This document shows, in pieces, positions 26,605 through 38,689 of a stretch of 64,000 nucleotides of DNA. The notes under the pieces are model-generated. The model worked only from the letters and a program-made list of their open reading frames with translations, searched no databases and had not been told where the DNA came from. This stretch comes from Acanthaster planci (lineage: Eukaryota > Echinodermata > Asteroidea > Valvatida > Acanthasteridae): positions 296,754 to 360,753 of the forward strand of contig NW_019091437.1 in NCBI RefSeq assembly GCF_001949145.1, given 5' to 3'. The first letter of the stretch is position 1; each line of letters starts with the position of its first letter. The position numbers and the translations under genes were made by a program.

Positions 26605-27185
26605 TTAACCACTGTTTTGAGCGCCATGGGTTTATACACAGAGCTGGGGTGCCCGAAATGGGACAAAAGAGCTGGTTCATGTAATAAAAGACGGTATTCG
26701 GATCATAAGACCTGCGGCTGGGAATTGCCATCATTTTTCGGCTTGCATTTGTCAAAGGTAATCTGTCACTGTTTTTAAACAATGTACCACTGTTTTGGGC
26801 ATAGCGCGCCCGCGGATTAGCACCGTGGACAAAAGTGCTCCAGGGCCCCATTGATGAGCGACACAGCACCGCTGCATGCTAATCCAGTCGCATTTGAAAA
26901 AACGCTACTCGCATTCACTGGGAACAAAGGAAATTACACAACACCTCACAAATTCTGGGCTCTCTTTACAGGGCGGCAGGCCTGGCTGAAATACTCAGGA
27001 GTCAATGAAGTTGCCTGTCAGCTTAGAGTAGCCACCAAACAATCATTCGTGTGGGTGTAAACATCCATTAGATAAAATGATGAATTTGTAAAGATTTTTG
27101 AAAACTGAAAATCTTGAAAATGGCCTGTATTTGTGCACTGTATTTTTAAAAGCACCCGGCAGCATATGGTTAAGATAACAAAGAA
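26605..27185 (+). repeat. Dispersed repeat B, copy 1
   Basis: About 560 bp aligning to 32000-32560 in the opposite orientation. Strongly shared blocks are GGGTTTATA, GGGACAAAAGAGCTGG, CTGGGAATTGCCA, ATCTGTCA, GGCTCTTTTTACA-type, CTGAAATACT, CATTCGTGTGGGTGTAAA and AAAATCTTGAAAAT. The two copies also share one reading frame over about 60 codons with matching peptide blocks (NYTTPHKF versus NYITPHNL), though each has stops. This may be a decayed element with a coding past, but no domain is recognisable. Confidence 0.75.
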
Positions 27186-28139
27186 CAAGTAATGTTTGAT
27201 GGATACAACGTTGCTTTAACAACATAGCCTTGGCATTGCTTGCCGGTTTCATATGTACATTATTTCATGTCCATATCTTTTACAAAAATTGTAGCGAGAA
27301 GCAACAGCGACGGAACGGTTTTTAAAATGGGGGAGTGGGGCAAGCCCCAGCCATTAGACTGAAAAGAATACAATTCTGAAGTTGCAATGTACCTCCAACA
27401 GCTGGCAGGCCTTTAAAGTGTGGGGGGGTTAAAATAACTACCTTTTCAAAGGTTGGGGTCAACCCCCCCCCCCAAGAAGTGATGCTACACTTGCAGGAAG
27501 GGAGTCATGGGTATTCAATTTTTCCTTTTTGCGCTTCAGTGAAGTATACCTGTCTCCAACCAAAATCTTGACTGATTGTACTTGGTTTGGTGTAATTCTA
27601 TTACCCGTCTTGGCCTTACCTTGGCTTAGGCCCTACACCTGTGGTACGGGAACAGTGCAGTTGCCTGCTCCACATCGTACAGGTGGGTCTTGGGTATGAC
27701 ATCATCACGGTTGCATGTCCAGCTCCCTCAGGCATCACTCATGGCTGGCTTATGCAATGGCAGGAGAAATCCCTGCACAGGATTACAGCACAGGGTCACT
27801 GTCAAGGCCACTCATTTCTCCCACTGGGTCAACCATGAGCTCTTTCATTGGTAAATGTAGTAAATCGTGGGGCATCAGGATTCTTGTAGCAAGAGTGCAG
27901 GCCCGATAAGGACTAAGAATTGTCCATTGGGGCCAATGTTGATAGAGTTGCTGTAGTGACTGTGTGTTTGTTTTTGAATTCAATTGGGCACCCTGAACAA
28001 TAGAGGACAATAAGGTCCCTGATTTACCGAGGGTCCCCGATTGACAACTGTGTACAAAACATATGGAAGGTTTTCCAAAAAAGTTTAAGTATGAACAAAA
28101 GAGGAACAATTGAGGGTCCCCAATTGCAGGCAAATACAC

Positions 28140-28452
28140 AGTTGTGTGCAGGCATGGCATACGTAGTGTGGATCTCTGCACAAAAGAAGTCCACATAATG
28201 TAGGATGTGATGGCGTTATGTGGACTCCTGTACACGTCCACACAATGTTTTCCCCTATCTGCAAAACAGTTTCAGAGGCATTTTGGGGTCAAGGTTATCT
28301 GTGGCAAAATAAAAAGGAACAGTCCAGGAAATCATCATCAAAAATCAAGCTCGGCATTATCCTAGTTGGTGAAAAAGGAACATTTCCTCAAGTTTCCTTA
28401 ATCACAGGAGAACAAAGGAATGTCCACACTTTGTATGTAAAACAGGTATGTG
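28140..28452 (+). repeat. Dispersed repeat C, copy 1
   Basis: About 310 bp that match the reverse complement of 46644-46962 nearly end to end. Shared landmarks are CTGCACAAAAGAAGTCCA, CACACAATGTTTTCCCC, CAGTTTCAGAGGCATTTTGG, GGAACAGTCCAGGAAATCAT, CAAAAATCAAGCTC and ACACTTTGTATGTAAAACAG. The copy holds a hairpin at about 28189-28224 with GTCCACATAA and TTATGTGGAC arms. No ORF is conserved between copies. Confidence 0.85.
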
Positions 28453-28454
28453 TG

Positions 28455-31400
28455 TTTGCGTAGAGAAATTGCTGCTTTAGTTTTGTTGTTATGTGACCTC
28501 CATGAAATAAATAACAGTAACACTGAAAAAGTCTGTTCAGTCTTTTCAGTTGCCTATCATGATGGGAGGGGAATGGATCTTGTCACACTGTCCTTGGAAA
28601 AGAATTTCTGCATGCAGAAAAAAAAGGAAAACTCACATTTGTAAAACTTAGACCACAGGTTGTACCAATGACATGTACATACACATGGCATATGGTAACA
28701 CCCAAGTGCATTTTTTTCTTATTTTTAAATTTGTAACACGTTGATGTCTTGCTTGTGGAAAACCTGAACGGGAATAACCAGATTTAGTGTGGGGATAGTG
28801 GGGTACCTGCCTTCAACCCTATCCCAGCGTAAGGGCGGAACAATTTTCAAAAGGGGGAGGGTAGTTGTGGGACTATCAGTCATCAGCTATTAAATGGACT
28901 GGTCCATAAAGTGGGCCCCCCCGTTGTAGACCTGACAAAAGTAGACGGCCATAGCCCCCAGTTACTAAAGTAACCCCCCCCCAGCTTCCACCCACCAGTT
29001 CTATCCCACCGCCTCAAATTGTCCAAGTCGCTGCCTAGAAGTTTGAGTTGACATCCGTAGGCTTTTGAGACTCCATCCCTCTCCTGGTAAAATGAGATGA
29101 GGGAGCTATTACCAGAAGTGTGATGACATTCCTGTTCCCCTTGTAGGACATGAAACACAAGTGGCTGCAGGGGGGCTTTTCAAGTTCAAAGCCCATCAGT
29201 GTCTCCTCTCATTTATAATTCAGCTGCCACGTCTTATTCTTACTAGGTTTCCATCTCTGAATCTCTGAATGTTTCATCGTAATCTACATGCAACATTGGA
29301 GAAAAGCGGCATTTATCATTAACACTGTGCTGTGAGAGGTAGTCAGTACTTTGAGCCATGTGTGTGAACTGAGTTTTATTTCTGAGGTTAATTAAACGAG
29401 CTCATTTCTTTGAAGCTGCTGAATTTTGTTCAAATTTGAACCATGGAAAATGTAAGCACCTGACAGCAAACCTGACCTTGAACGGGGGGGGCTTGGATCT
29501 TTAGCTTGGCTTTTGAAGAGTTGGAGCAGATGAGGCGAGAGATATCTTCCATCCAGTTGCAGACACTGGGATCCACTAAGTAAAACAACCCTTAAGTCTC
29601 TGTCTTGGAATCGCATCAGTTGGAGTCATTTCTTGTCGTAATGAAAGTTCCATATTGACTGACACTGGCCATCCCACTTCATACCTATGTTGCCTATTGA
29701 TCTGACTCTTAACTTTAGAAAGCTGTAACTTCAGCCAAAATGTAAGGCTAACTGACCATTCTGTTGTTCTTAAAGCGAGCCAAATGCAGTATCCAGAGGG
29801 TAGAATGATGAGGAATCTGCTATTCCGCCATAGTAAGCAATTAATTGTCTAGTGTGCTCAAGGCCACAAGATCAAGCTTCTCTGATCTTCTCTGATCGTG
29901 GCATCAAAGATTCAGGGCTTGCATTTTAATGACCTGAGCAGCTGGGGGCTATTTGGCAAACTGCAGCTTTTTCTGCAAAGTGCAGAATGGTAAATGTTGT
30001 TCTTGTGCAATCTTAATATGAGGGTGGGAAATGTAAGAAATTGAAAGGGAAAAAATGCAATCAGGCCAAAGCAGTCTGGGAAACCTAGAAATGTGCTTCA
30101 TGATAGTTTTCTTCCCCCAAATCCAAGCCATCGGTGCTTTGATGCACATGTGTGAAGGTATGCATCAAAGCCCCCCTCCAAAAAAAATTCATGGCCTGTG
30201 TGTAACATTGATAAGACAACTAATTGCTAGCTGAATGTGCACATGGCAAGAAACACTGTGGGTCATTGACCATTATTTGTGCTGGAGTGGTTTTATCTAC
30301 ATGTGTTATAAAAGATTAAACCTGTGGTAACCACCTCACTGCGAGTGACCTTGGCACTGAAGGAAGCTCAGACAAGGCTTACCTCGGCAAGATGCCTTGT
30401 TAACCCTCTTGAATCTTTGATGAACCAATGGTCAGTGCTTAGATGCTTTTTGCCCAGTCTACCCCACCTATCTTGCCAGCAGTCTGGTATTCTACTGTTG
30501 CAGTTTTCCTGTCAAAAACTGCAATGCAGTGTGAAAGTGTCTCTCTCACCACGTCCGTTGTACTGTCAGCTTTTTTTATAGTATTAACCATACTTTGCTT
30601 TGGTATAGTTTTCTTGTGTTCACAAGAGTCAAGGGCATACAGTTTTGTGACCTTTTCTGTAACCTTTTCGAGAATATGATAGCACACATTATGAAAGCTT
30701 GCCTTGCTCACTTGTGGTTCAGCGAACCTCAGACGCACAAATTCTGGAAGCTGCTTCCTGGACAAGTTGGGGGAGGGGTGTTTACAAGAAGTGGACTGCC
30801 ACAAGAACTGAGGATAAAGTTGTTATGGTGGGAATTCCAAGAAGCGACGGACCGTTTTGTTCACATGCTGCCTACTTGGAATATTATTCATGTTTACTTC
30901 TGGGACAAGGGAAAATGGGGCCTTCAGTCACATGTGCGATTTGACCATTTGTCAAGTTTACGTGAGATACAGGATTGCCCTAATATTTCAGCCTTCCCTT
31001 GTGTAATATGTAGTGAATAACAGTAACTTTCAGAGGAATATTGGAAGTGTTTATTTTGTTGAAAGACCCTGCTAGGAATTAAATGAAGCATACAGAGAAA
31101 CCTTAGGTATTTGACAATTTTGAGGATCATACTTTGGTGTGTTCTAGTGCTCACAGTTTATTTGACTCTGTTTATCTCAAACGGACTGTGGCCTTAGTAA
31201 TAGCGTGTGTGTGTGAACTGAAGATGGTGCTGTATCCTACTGACAACAGGCAAGAGAGGGCACTTCATTGATATTGACAGCAGACTTGCATTCTGGATCC
31301 TGGACCTGAAGAACCTGCTTCAATTTTGTTTGGTAAATTATCCACGACTAATTGTGAATTTAGAAGTTTCGTGTTTGCTGTTACAAAAACACTGCTCAGA

Positions 31401-31995
31401 ATTTAATCACTAAACTGTCTTTGAAAATCCCAGTTTTGGTGAACGTCATTTTCTTAGCTTCTTTTCAATTCATATTTTTCACATCTTGTGGCTTTAATTT
31501 CTCCCCCTGAAAACTAATACCCTTTGACAAGTATCGAACTCCAAGCACTCTGAAATTGAAGGCACGTGATTGTCAACTGATCATCCTCTAGTGTATGATG
31601 ATTCTTGGCTCCCTCTTTCCCAAACTGCACTTTTACAATCGCTCGGCCCTTTTCAGCAGTGCACGATAGTAGGCCTACATCCAAGTCCTGCGCACCATCA
31701 CTGGAGTAGAAGAACCTCAGCAAAGAATGGATTAATGGGCCACAAATGATGCCCTCCTATTTATCTTTATACATACTGGTAGTTGGAACCGTTGGCACGG
31801 TAACAGTGTAAATGAGTGAAAGATGAGTGTGTTTGTGAAGAGTTCACCCTGTGGGAGGATATGATGGTATTTGGAAAAGTATTTATGTTAAACTACTTTT
31901 TAACATGAGATGTCAATCGTATCAAATCATTCGTCAGTGGAACTAGGATTTCACTGAAGGGGATTGCACAACTTTAACAGCCAAATCCTAATGTT
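28455..31995. other. No supported gene
   Basis: Non-coding DNA with GC-rich runs around 28800-29000. At 30439-30804 both strands are open over most of the same interval. The minus frame (121 codons) has a balanced composition, while the plus frame includes a strongly hydrophobic run (VVLSAFFIVLTILCFGIVFL). At most one could be real, and no splice or start context favours either. Confidence 0.5.
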
Positions 31996-31999
31996 TATT

Positions 32000-32560
32000 A
32001 ACATATCCTTCCGGGTTTCATTTAAAGTTGCATGACGTATCCCCAGAGGATTTTCAAGATTTTCCGTTTTCGAGTTTCTTTAAAAATTCATAACTTCATT
32101 TACTGGACTTTTACACCCACACGAATGACTGTCTGGTAGCTACTCTAGTCTGACAGACATCAATTGATGCCCAAGTATTTCAGTCAGGCCTGCTGCCTTG
32201 TAAAAAGAGCCCAGATTGTGCGGTGTTATGTAATTTTCTTTTGTTCTCAAAACTGGCACAGTGTGCTGCTGGCATCTTTTTAATACGGGCCAGATTAGCA
32301 TGCAGCGGTATTGTATCGCTCGTCTCTGGAGCGCTTTTGTCTCTGGTGGTAATCCGCTCGTGCCACAAACACAAATGCCACAAAGAGTGGTATAATCATT
32401 CAAAACAATGACAGATTTCCTTCGCTATTAACAACTGAAAAAATGTTGGCAATTCCCAGCAACTTGGTCTTTTGTTACAAGGCCCAGCTCTTTTGTCCAA
32501 TTTCAGGCAGCCTGGCTTTGCATATAAACCCAAGGATTCTGGTACTGGAAACCCGGCAGC
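32000..32560 (-). repeat. Dispersed repeat B, copy 2
   Basis: Reverse-oriented partner of 26605-27185. Read on the minus strand it starts near GGGTTTATATGCAAAG and runs through GGACAAAAGAGCTGG, CTGGGAATTGCCAACAT, CATTCGTGTGGGTGTAAA and AAAATCTTGAAAAT. The similarity is patchy, with conserved blocks between diverged ones, so both insertions are old. The interval between the two copies is about 5 kb. Confidence 0.75.
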
Positions 32561-32611
32561 AAGTGGTTCATGGTTGATGAGAGTTAGAATACAGAACAAA
32601 GTCATTATAGT

Positions 32612-32825
32612 GTGAGTTATAATGTAAGTTATAATGTGAGTTATAATGTGAGTTATAGTGGGAGTTATAATGGGAGTTATAATGGGAGTTATAATGTGAG
32701 TTATAATGTGAGTTTTCATGTGAGTTATAGTGGGAGTTATAATGTGAGTTTTTATGTGAGTTATAGTGGGAGAAATAATGTGAGTTATAATGTGAGTTAT
32801 AGTTGGAGTTATAATGTGAGTTTTG
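32612..32825. repeat. 12-bp minisatellite, about 18 units
   Basis: Units of GTGAGTTATAAT and single-base variants (GGGAGTTATAAT, GTGAGTTATAGT, GTGAGTTTTCAT) follow without interruption. The unit is a multiple of three and has few stops, so it reads as SYNV-type repeats on one strand and NSHY-type repeats on the other. These open frames are a property of the repeat and not evidence for a protein. Confidence 0.95.
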
Positions 32826-32829
32826 AGCC

Positions 32830-34430
32830 TGTTCAGGAAGGGCCCTAGAGTTTTGATTACAGATGCCCTTTGGTGGAGTTGAAAGCTTCAACTGACATTT
32901 TTTATTTAGTATTTTCAATTTTACTAAGCTATGGAATGACTAACCCATCTCTCTCAGATGTTTAAGATCATTTAACACTTTTAATTGGAAACTTAAATTT
33001 TTATCTTATGTAATATATTCTATCCATCTCAACTTTTTCTTATCCCTGGGAATAACATTTAATACTATTTTATCAAATCATCAAAAACACAACACTACAG
33101 AAAACAAAATGGATGCTAAATAGACATAGGTCAACTGCAAATATGACTTTACAACAATAAATATAGGGAAGGACAAGACTTCTTTTAGCAAGGTAAAGAG
33201 AAGTATTCCCTTTTTCATGGAACTGCTGGGTAACACTGTGAACAACAGACAAATATTTCTCCACGTTGTAATACGTTTTGATGTCTTTTTTTTCAAAAGT
33301 AAAATGGATTGATATTTGTCATTCATCTTCATTTTTTTGATGTGGAAACAAGCAATTAAAATTAGTAAATTGAGGCATTTCTAACTGGTACTTGTCTCAT
33401 CAAACAGAATTGCTTTGTTATGCAAATGGAAGTCAGTGTGGATTTTTCCTTCGACTCATGAAGTTAAAGATGACAAAAATTAGAGGAGGACACTAGAAGA
33501 ATAAAAACAGGTATGAAAAAGGTGAACTAACGTTTCATCCTCGTTTTTGCAACCAGGAAAGATTTTGGAATCCGCCTTGTTAATCTTAACCCCCCAAAAA
33601 GAGAGTCTGTGGCAAGGATTCTATAAATTAATCAAAACTGAAACCACCTTAGTTTAGTATCTACATATACAATACAAATAAAAGGCAAATTAAACACCAG
33701 TTTACACTTGTGAAAATTGTAGTTAATTTGCTGCCTGTTTTCCCATTTGTGTACAAACTTTCTAACGGCTGGTTTGGAGGAAATTATAGTGTTTTAAATT
33801 ATTAGGAGCCTTTCTTGTCATGTAATGATATTTCAAAATGAACGGGAATGAAGGAAGTTCCATGGTGTGATTTTCTGTTAGAAGAAAATCATGGAAAGAA
33901 AGTTAAGTGACAGCCTCATATTCTATGAAATTGGTACGGACATTGAATTTGGTCCCAAAGGTATCTAATGTGAAGAAAACACCATTCCCATTTAATCCAA
34001 AATTATTCCAGCAGAATGTTAGTGCCTGTAATTAATACACTTGTTACCAAATTTGATCGACTTATTAACCAAAGAGGGCTTCTGAAGACTTCACCATGGT
34101 TAGTGGGTTTATGACATCTGGTTAATTTTTGCCAAGAATTAAAACATTAACCCCCCAAAAATTAGAGTTCAATAAAATATTATTCCCCGAAAGAACGACA
34201 TTCTAAACAAAGTAAACGTTGAACGTCAATGATCGTAAGACACAGAAAGGTCCACTCTTCAGAACTTTCATTCTCTCGTAATTAGCTGTTCCGGTGAAAC
34301 AGTCAATGTTTTCTTTGTTATATTTTATGTATAATTTTTTTCCTCTATTTTGTTTCCTGTAACATTTCTTTTCTTGTTCTTTTGCAAGCTCTGCTTTTAA
34401 GGTTTTGCCACATCTACTGGCCATATAATG
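32830..34430. other. AT-rich DNA, nothing recognised
   Basis: No exon, transposon end or RNA gene was seen on either strand. Composition is AT-rich with short A and T runs. Confidence 0.55.
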
Positions 34431-34433
34431 TGA

Positions 34434-35008
34434 ATGCTGTTTATACATACATGCGTATATTGAATACTGNNNNNNNNNNNNNNNNNNNNNNNNNNNNNNN
34501 NNNNNNNNNNNNNNNNNNNNNNNNNNNNNNNNNNNNNNNNNNNNNNNNNNNNNNNNNNNNNNNNNNNNNNNNNNNNNNNNNNNNNNNNNNNNNNNNNNNN
34601 NNNNNNNNNNNNNNNNNNNNNNNNNNNNNNNNNNNNNNNNNNNNNNNNNNNNNNNNNNNNNNNNNNNNNNNNNNNNNNNNNNNNNNNNNNNNNNNNNNNN
34701 NNNNNNNNNNNNNNNNNNNNNNNNNNNNNNNNNNNNNNNNNNNNNNNNNNNNNNNNNNNNNNNNNNNNNNNNNNNNNNNNNNNNNNNNNNNNNNNNNNNN
34801 NNNNNNNNNNNNNNNNNNNNNNNNNNNNNNNNNNNNNNNNNNNNNNNNNNNNNNNNNNNNNNNNNNNNNNNNNNNNNNNNTATATTGAATGCTGTTTATA
34901 CGTACATGCGTATATTGAATGCTGTTTATACAGACATGCGTATATTGAATGCTGTTTATACGTACATGTGTATATTGAATGCTGTTTATACAGACATGCG
35001 TATATTTT
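34434..35008. repeat. 30-bp minisatellite broken by an assembly gap
   Basis: The unit TATATTGAATGCTGTTTATA plus CGTACATGCG occurs about 1.2 times before the gap and four times after it (from 34881). After the gap the tail of the unit alternates between CGTACATG and CAGACATG, giving a 60-bp two-unit period. The same unit on both sides shows that the unresolved bases lie inside the array. Confidence 0.95.
34470..34880. other. Assembly gap, 411 N
   Basis: A continuous run of N between two parts of the same 30-bp minisatellite. The stated length may be an estimate. Long open frames that cross it are artefacts. Confidence 0.99.
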
Positions 35009-35014
35009 GCCATA

Positions 35015-36100
35015 AGGAGGAAATAAATGTAATAGTAATTTAACTGAGGGCAGCAATCGGAGGAGCAATGTTGACCCATCTGAGCAGGAAAAGAACCCTT
35101 TTTTTTTCATTGTTAGGCAATTTGGAACCAGCAACACTTTACTACTGTCCCTGTCATATTAGCGCGAATCTGTGTATAACTGCAGTGTGACCTTCCCGTG
35201 GGAGGTCATTATTCAAGAAACACACATCTTCTATCCCTTATTATACACATCAATGCCTATTTAAGAAGTAACATCCGGCCTCCAGAGGGCAAGCATGCTA
35301 GTTCAGGAAACCATCTCTTTCTACCTCCATGAGGAAACCAAGTATTTACATGTACTGCATTCAGTACTATTAATAGAGGCTTTGCATGGTAGCCATTTTG
35401 CAGGGCAGTTGTTTTGTTCCACAGGAAAACTTCCTTTGTGCATACCCTGTGGAATGAAAGCACTGGCCTGCAAGATGGCAGCCATGCAAATCATCTGTTC
35501 TCACTGACCTGTACATTCATGAAGAAAACTAACTAATATCAGTATTGCTCACTGAGCAGAATTGTAAACTTACATGTCATTAGCTGAAGTTGCATCTAGT
35601 CATTGTTACCGGCCAATCTGCTAGCCTCTCAAACAAGACACGGCCGGGGCTTCACAAAACTGCGCAAAACAGTTGTGCACTTAATTGAAACTTTGGTCCA
35701 TGTTGGCATTTAAGTGTTGCCATGGATGATTCCAATAAAATTTCAAGTGTGCAACTAAATACATTTAAACGGTGAGAGGTAGCTGATGTTTGAAAGTTTC
35801 TCCCTGCAAAGGTTGTGATCTTGAGTTCACTTGTTGTGAACTTCTTGTTTTCTTTTTCCTTTTTGAACCAAGCCAATTAAATGACTGAATCATGAGTTTG
35901 GGTCATTTTTTGATGATTTGTATATTTTTGTTGTGATCAACAAGTAGACATCTGCCCAGCCTTGGTCTCAGTCCCAGCTTTGAATGGCAAAATCACACAC
36001 CTAGAAAATTTCAGGTGTACTTCTTTCCGCGTGCCTGTGATTTTCAAATCAAGACTACCTCTCTGTCCAGTGCCTCCATGCTAATTTTTTTTTTCCCCCC
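35015..36100. other. No supported gene
   Basis: Unremarkable DNA. A hairpin with TTCCACAGG and CCTGTGGAA arms lies near 35418-35454. No exon is convincing. Confidence 0.5.
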
Positions 36101-36108
36101 AATCACAG

Positions 36109-36192
36109 ATTCATCATCAGATTGCTTGCCGTGTTGTCATTTCCTGGGGAACGAAAATGAGTACATCCCTGGTAGAGTCTGGTTCCACAAGG
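36109..36192 (+). CDS. Candidate internal exon with a VWC-like start, gene unknown
   Basis: A run of T and C ends in AATCACAG (AG at 36107-36108), a strong acceptor. The following 84 bp are open and end before GT at 36193. Both ends fall in phase 1, so the exon could be skipped without shifting frame, as is usual for exons of extracellular modules. The peptide contains CLPCCHFLGNENEY followed by PGRVW, which resembles the opening of a von Willebrand factor C domain (cysteine, aromatic, glycine, then tryptophan). The donor, GTATAA, is weak and no partner exon was found. The family guess is inference from spacing alone. Confidence 0.28.
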
Positions 36193-36194
36193 GT

Positions 36195-38440
36195 ATAATA
36201 TTCATTGCACTGCTGAATGCTCATACCATCCTGTCACAGAATTTCCAAAGTAAATGGCTCCTCCGTTGTCAGACTGAGGAACTTCTTTCTGTAGCTCTTT
36301 GGTTAGATGAATCACCGTTACTAAAACAAACCCGCGGTGGTCACTGTCTTGAGCAAATATTTGTATACGCGATGTAATATGTTGTGCTATAATTTTTATA
36401 AAGTTGCACTTGTAGACGCGCTAAACACGGTCGTGCAGTCATAAAGAAAAAGATATGGAGGCAGTTTGCAAGAAGTGGAGCAGGTTACTGGCTGTTTGTT
36501 TTTGTTATGAAAAGGAATTGTGAAGATCATGAGGTGGAAAAAGCCTGGGTAATTACCGCACAGTTACATGCGTTACATTCGTCAAATTCATAACTTGTGA
36601 AGAATGGATTGGATGTGAGGAAGTGCCGCGACCTAGATACTGGCTTGTGGGTCAGATTCCACAGACAGATGTGAGTTTAAGCTGGGGTTTGGGGGTCATA
36701 AACCTGAGAAAAATATGCCCGTTGGCAGTGAAGTGGAAACTTATCCTGCAGTAAAGTCTTTGTATAAGCAAGCCTAAGCAAGGTTACCTGAAAATCACTT
36801 TGGCCCGGAGAAAAGGGTTTTGCAAGAAGATTTTTTTTTTGAAATGTTTCTTTTCAGGTAAAATATCATTTGAAGTGCATAATTGTAAGAGTAGCGTAAT
36901 TCTAAGGAAAAGATCGGGGGTGCTTGAGGTTCATCAGTATAAATGTCACGAACATCTTACTGTAAGAAAAGCCCTAAAATTGAGCCAGCAGCAATACAGG
37001 CCTTGATTTGAGGCAGGATGGCGACTGCGTGATCAGTTTATAAACCGTTTCCCCTTGATGACTTTGTGGTGTCTGCACATCAAGTGAAACCAATGAGGAC
37101 TTTATTAATTATGCATGAGCCTTTGAATTTATGGATTTTATAAGTGGGGAGAGGAGACAGGGTGTAATCCGTCCAAGGTGGAATTACTGGGGAACATCCC
37201 CCACACGGACACACACACGGGCGCAAAGTAATAATGAGCCAGACATTATCAAAGGTGCTCTCAGATAAAAAAAAAGCAACGATATTATCCCGTGGGAGGG
37301 GAGTCAGCTCATGTCATTGACTCAGTGCCAATGACCTCACGCTCTGCCCAGCGCGTTGGCTAAGAATGTGTCATACCCTGCCTGGCAATTGGGGCGTCAT
37401 TTAATTACAGAAATTACTCTGGTCGTCGGCACTTTTCAGCATCTGTAAGAATCTAGTAAATACTCCTGGAATATTGAACACTTTGCCCCTGTCTAGCCAT
37501 CAAATGCTAGACATACCAGGCCCCAGCCAATGTTTACACTGTTCTTACCCTATGGAATTACCTTGTGAGATTCCGGTTCAGTTGGCCACAGATTTAATAA
37601 AAACTAAGAATCCTCAGTTGCTTTCGTGTCGGCTGAATTCTTAACTTGGGAATCTGGAGTCGTTAATGCTTTGTACAGACTTCCTCCTTCCCAGTTTCCA
37701 ACCATTTCGAACATTGGATTTAATTATGGATGCAGGAGCCATGGGAATGGAGAAAATTTAAAGACATTAGGGGTTCAACGGCAGACAAAAGGCCATTTGC
37801 ATGGGAAATTGAGTGTGTTTTGTCTTCAGCAAGGTAATACCATGTGCCAAATAATAACCTTTGTGTGGGATGATGTTGTCTCCTTCAACACTGCTGCATC
37901 GATGTCCTTCCCCTCCCCCTGTTTTTTAACACATCAGCTAGAGTGTTTCACATTAAGTTAGCAAAATGGCACTTCTCTGCTATCGTCTTCTCAAAACTGA
38001 CCCCCCCCAACAAAAAGAATTCCCAGCCAGTTTTGAAAGTCCTCGGATTTGCGGGTGAATACAGTATCACGTGGCGCAGTGCCAACATGTTGGATTTGCA
38101 GGGTTCAGCAGAGGTTGTCAGCGTAGCAGTGGCAGACAGTATAGTGCTTGAGTTGCAGCAATTAAAGCTTTAGCGGGCTCAACCTTTTTACACTTCAGCA
38201 GTAAAGAGCATTGTGTCTGTCCCTGCCCCCCTTTTTAGAAAAATTGGTCTTTGCCATCTTGCTGTTCCTGTGGTTACCATACTGCAAATTCTGAAATGAA
38301 GTATTTTAATTGTTGAGTAGTAATTTTTGTGATACAGTCTAGTCCAATTAACTGCTCCAGTGCTAATGATGAGCTGGCCATAATTACTTGAGGAAGCATA
38401 TTTATATTCAATATGTCTCTATGTATGTACGTTCATGTAT
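36195..38440. other. No supported gene
   Basis: No further exon can be supported. The frame at 37626-37961 (111 codons) shows no recognisable motif. Mixed simple sequence, including an ACAC-rich patch near 37200. Confidence 0.5.
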
Positions 38441-38442
38441 AT

Positions 38443-38687
38443 GGGTAATTCCAGAAATTATGGTCCATTTTTTTTCGTGTCTCTGTCACATCTGACATAT
38501 GATTTTGTAAGTTCAGAACACATTTTCTAATTTCCAAGAGTGATGAATTAATGCAAATTACCTGCCAAACAAATAGTAATAGTTTGAAATCAATTCTGTT
38601 GATATTTCCATGTCAAATAACAAATGTCAAATGTAACATTTACAAAAAAATGTCACATTTTTGGATCCCTAATTTCTGGAATAACCC
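38443..38687. mobile_element. MITE family 1, copy 2 (reverse orientation)
   Basis: Terminal inverted repeats GGGTAATTCCAGAAATTA and, at the right, the reverse complement of GGGTTATTCCAGAAATTAG bound 245 bp. The interior matches the reverse complement of 11393-11631, including ATTACCTGCCAAACAAATAG. If the ends include one more base (TGGG...CCCA), the element is flanked by TATA on both sides, a possible target duplication. No transposase frame. Confidence 0.88.
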
Positions 38688-38689
38688 AT

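Noticed and set aside
27783-28241. 152-codon minus-strand frame
   Set aside because: It runs partly into repeat C, has no motif and no splice or promoter context.
34382-35137. Open frames of 168-246 codons across the N run
   Set aside because: They exist only because ambiguous bases contain no stop codons. The flanks are a 30-bp minisatellite.
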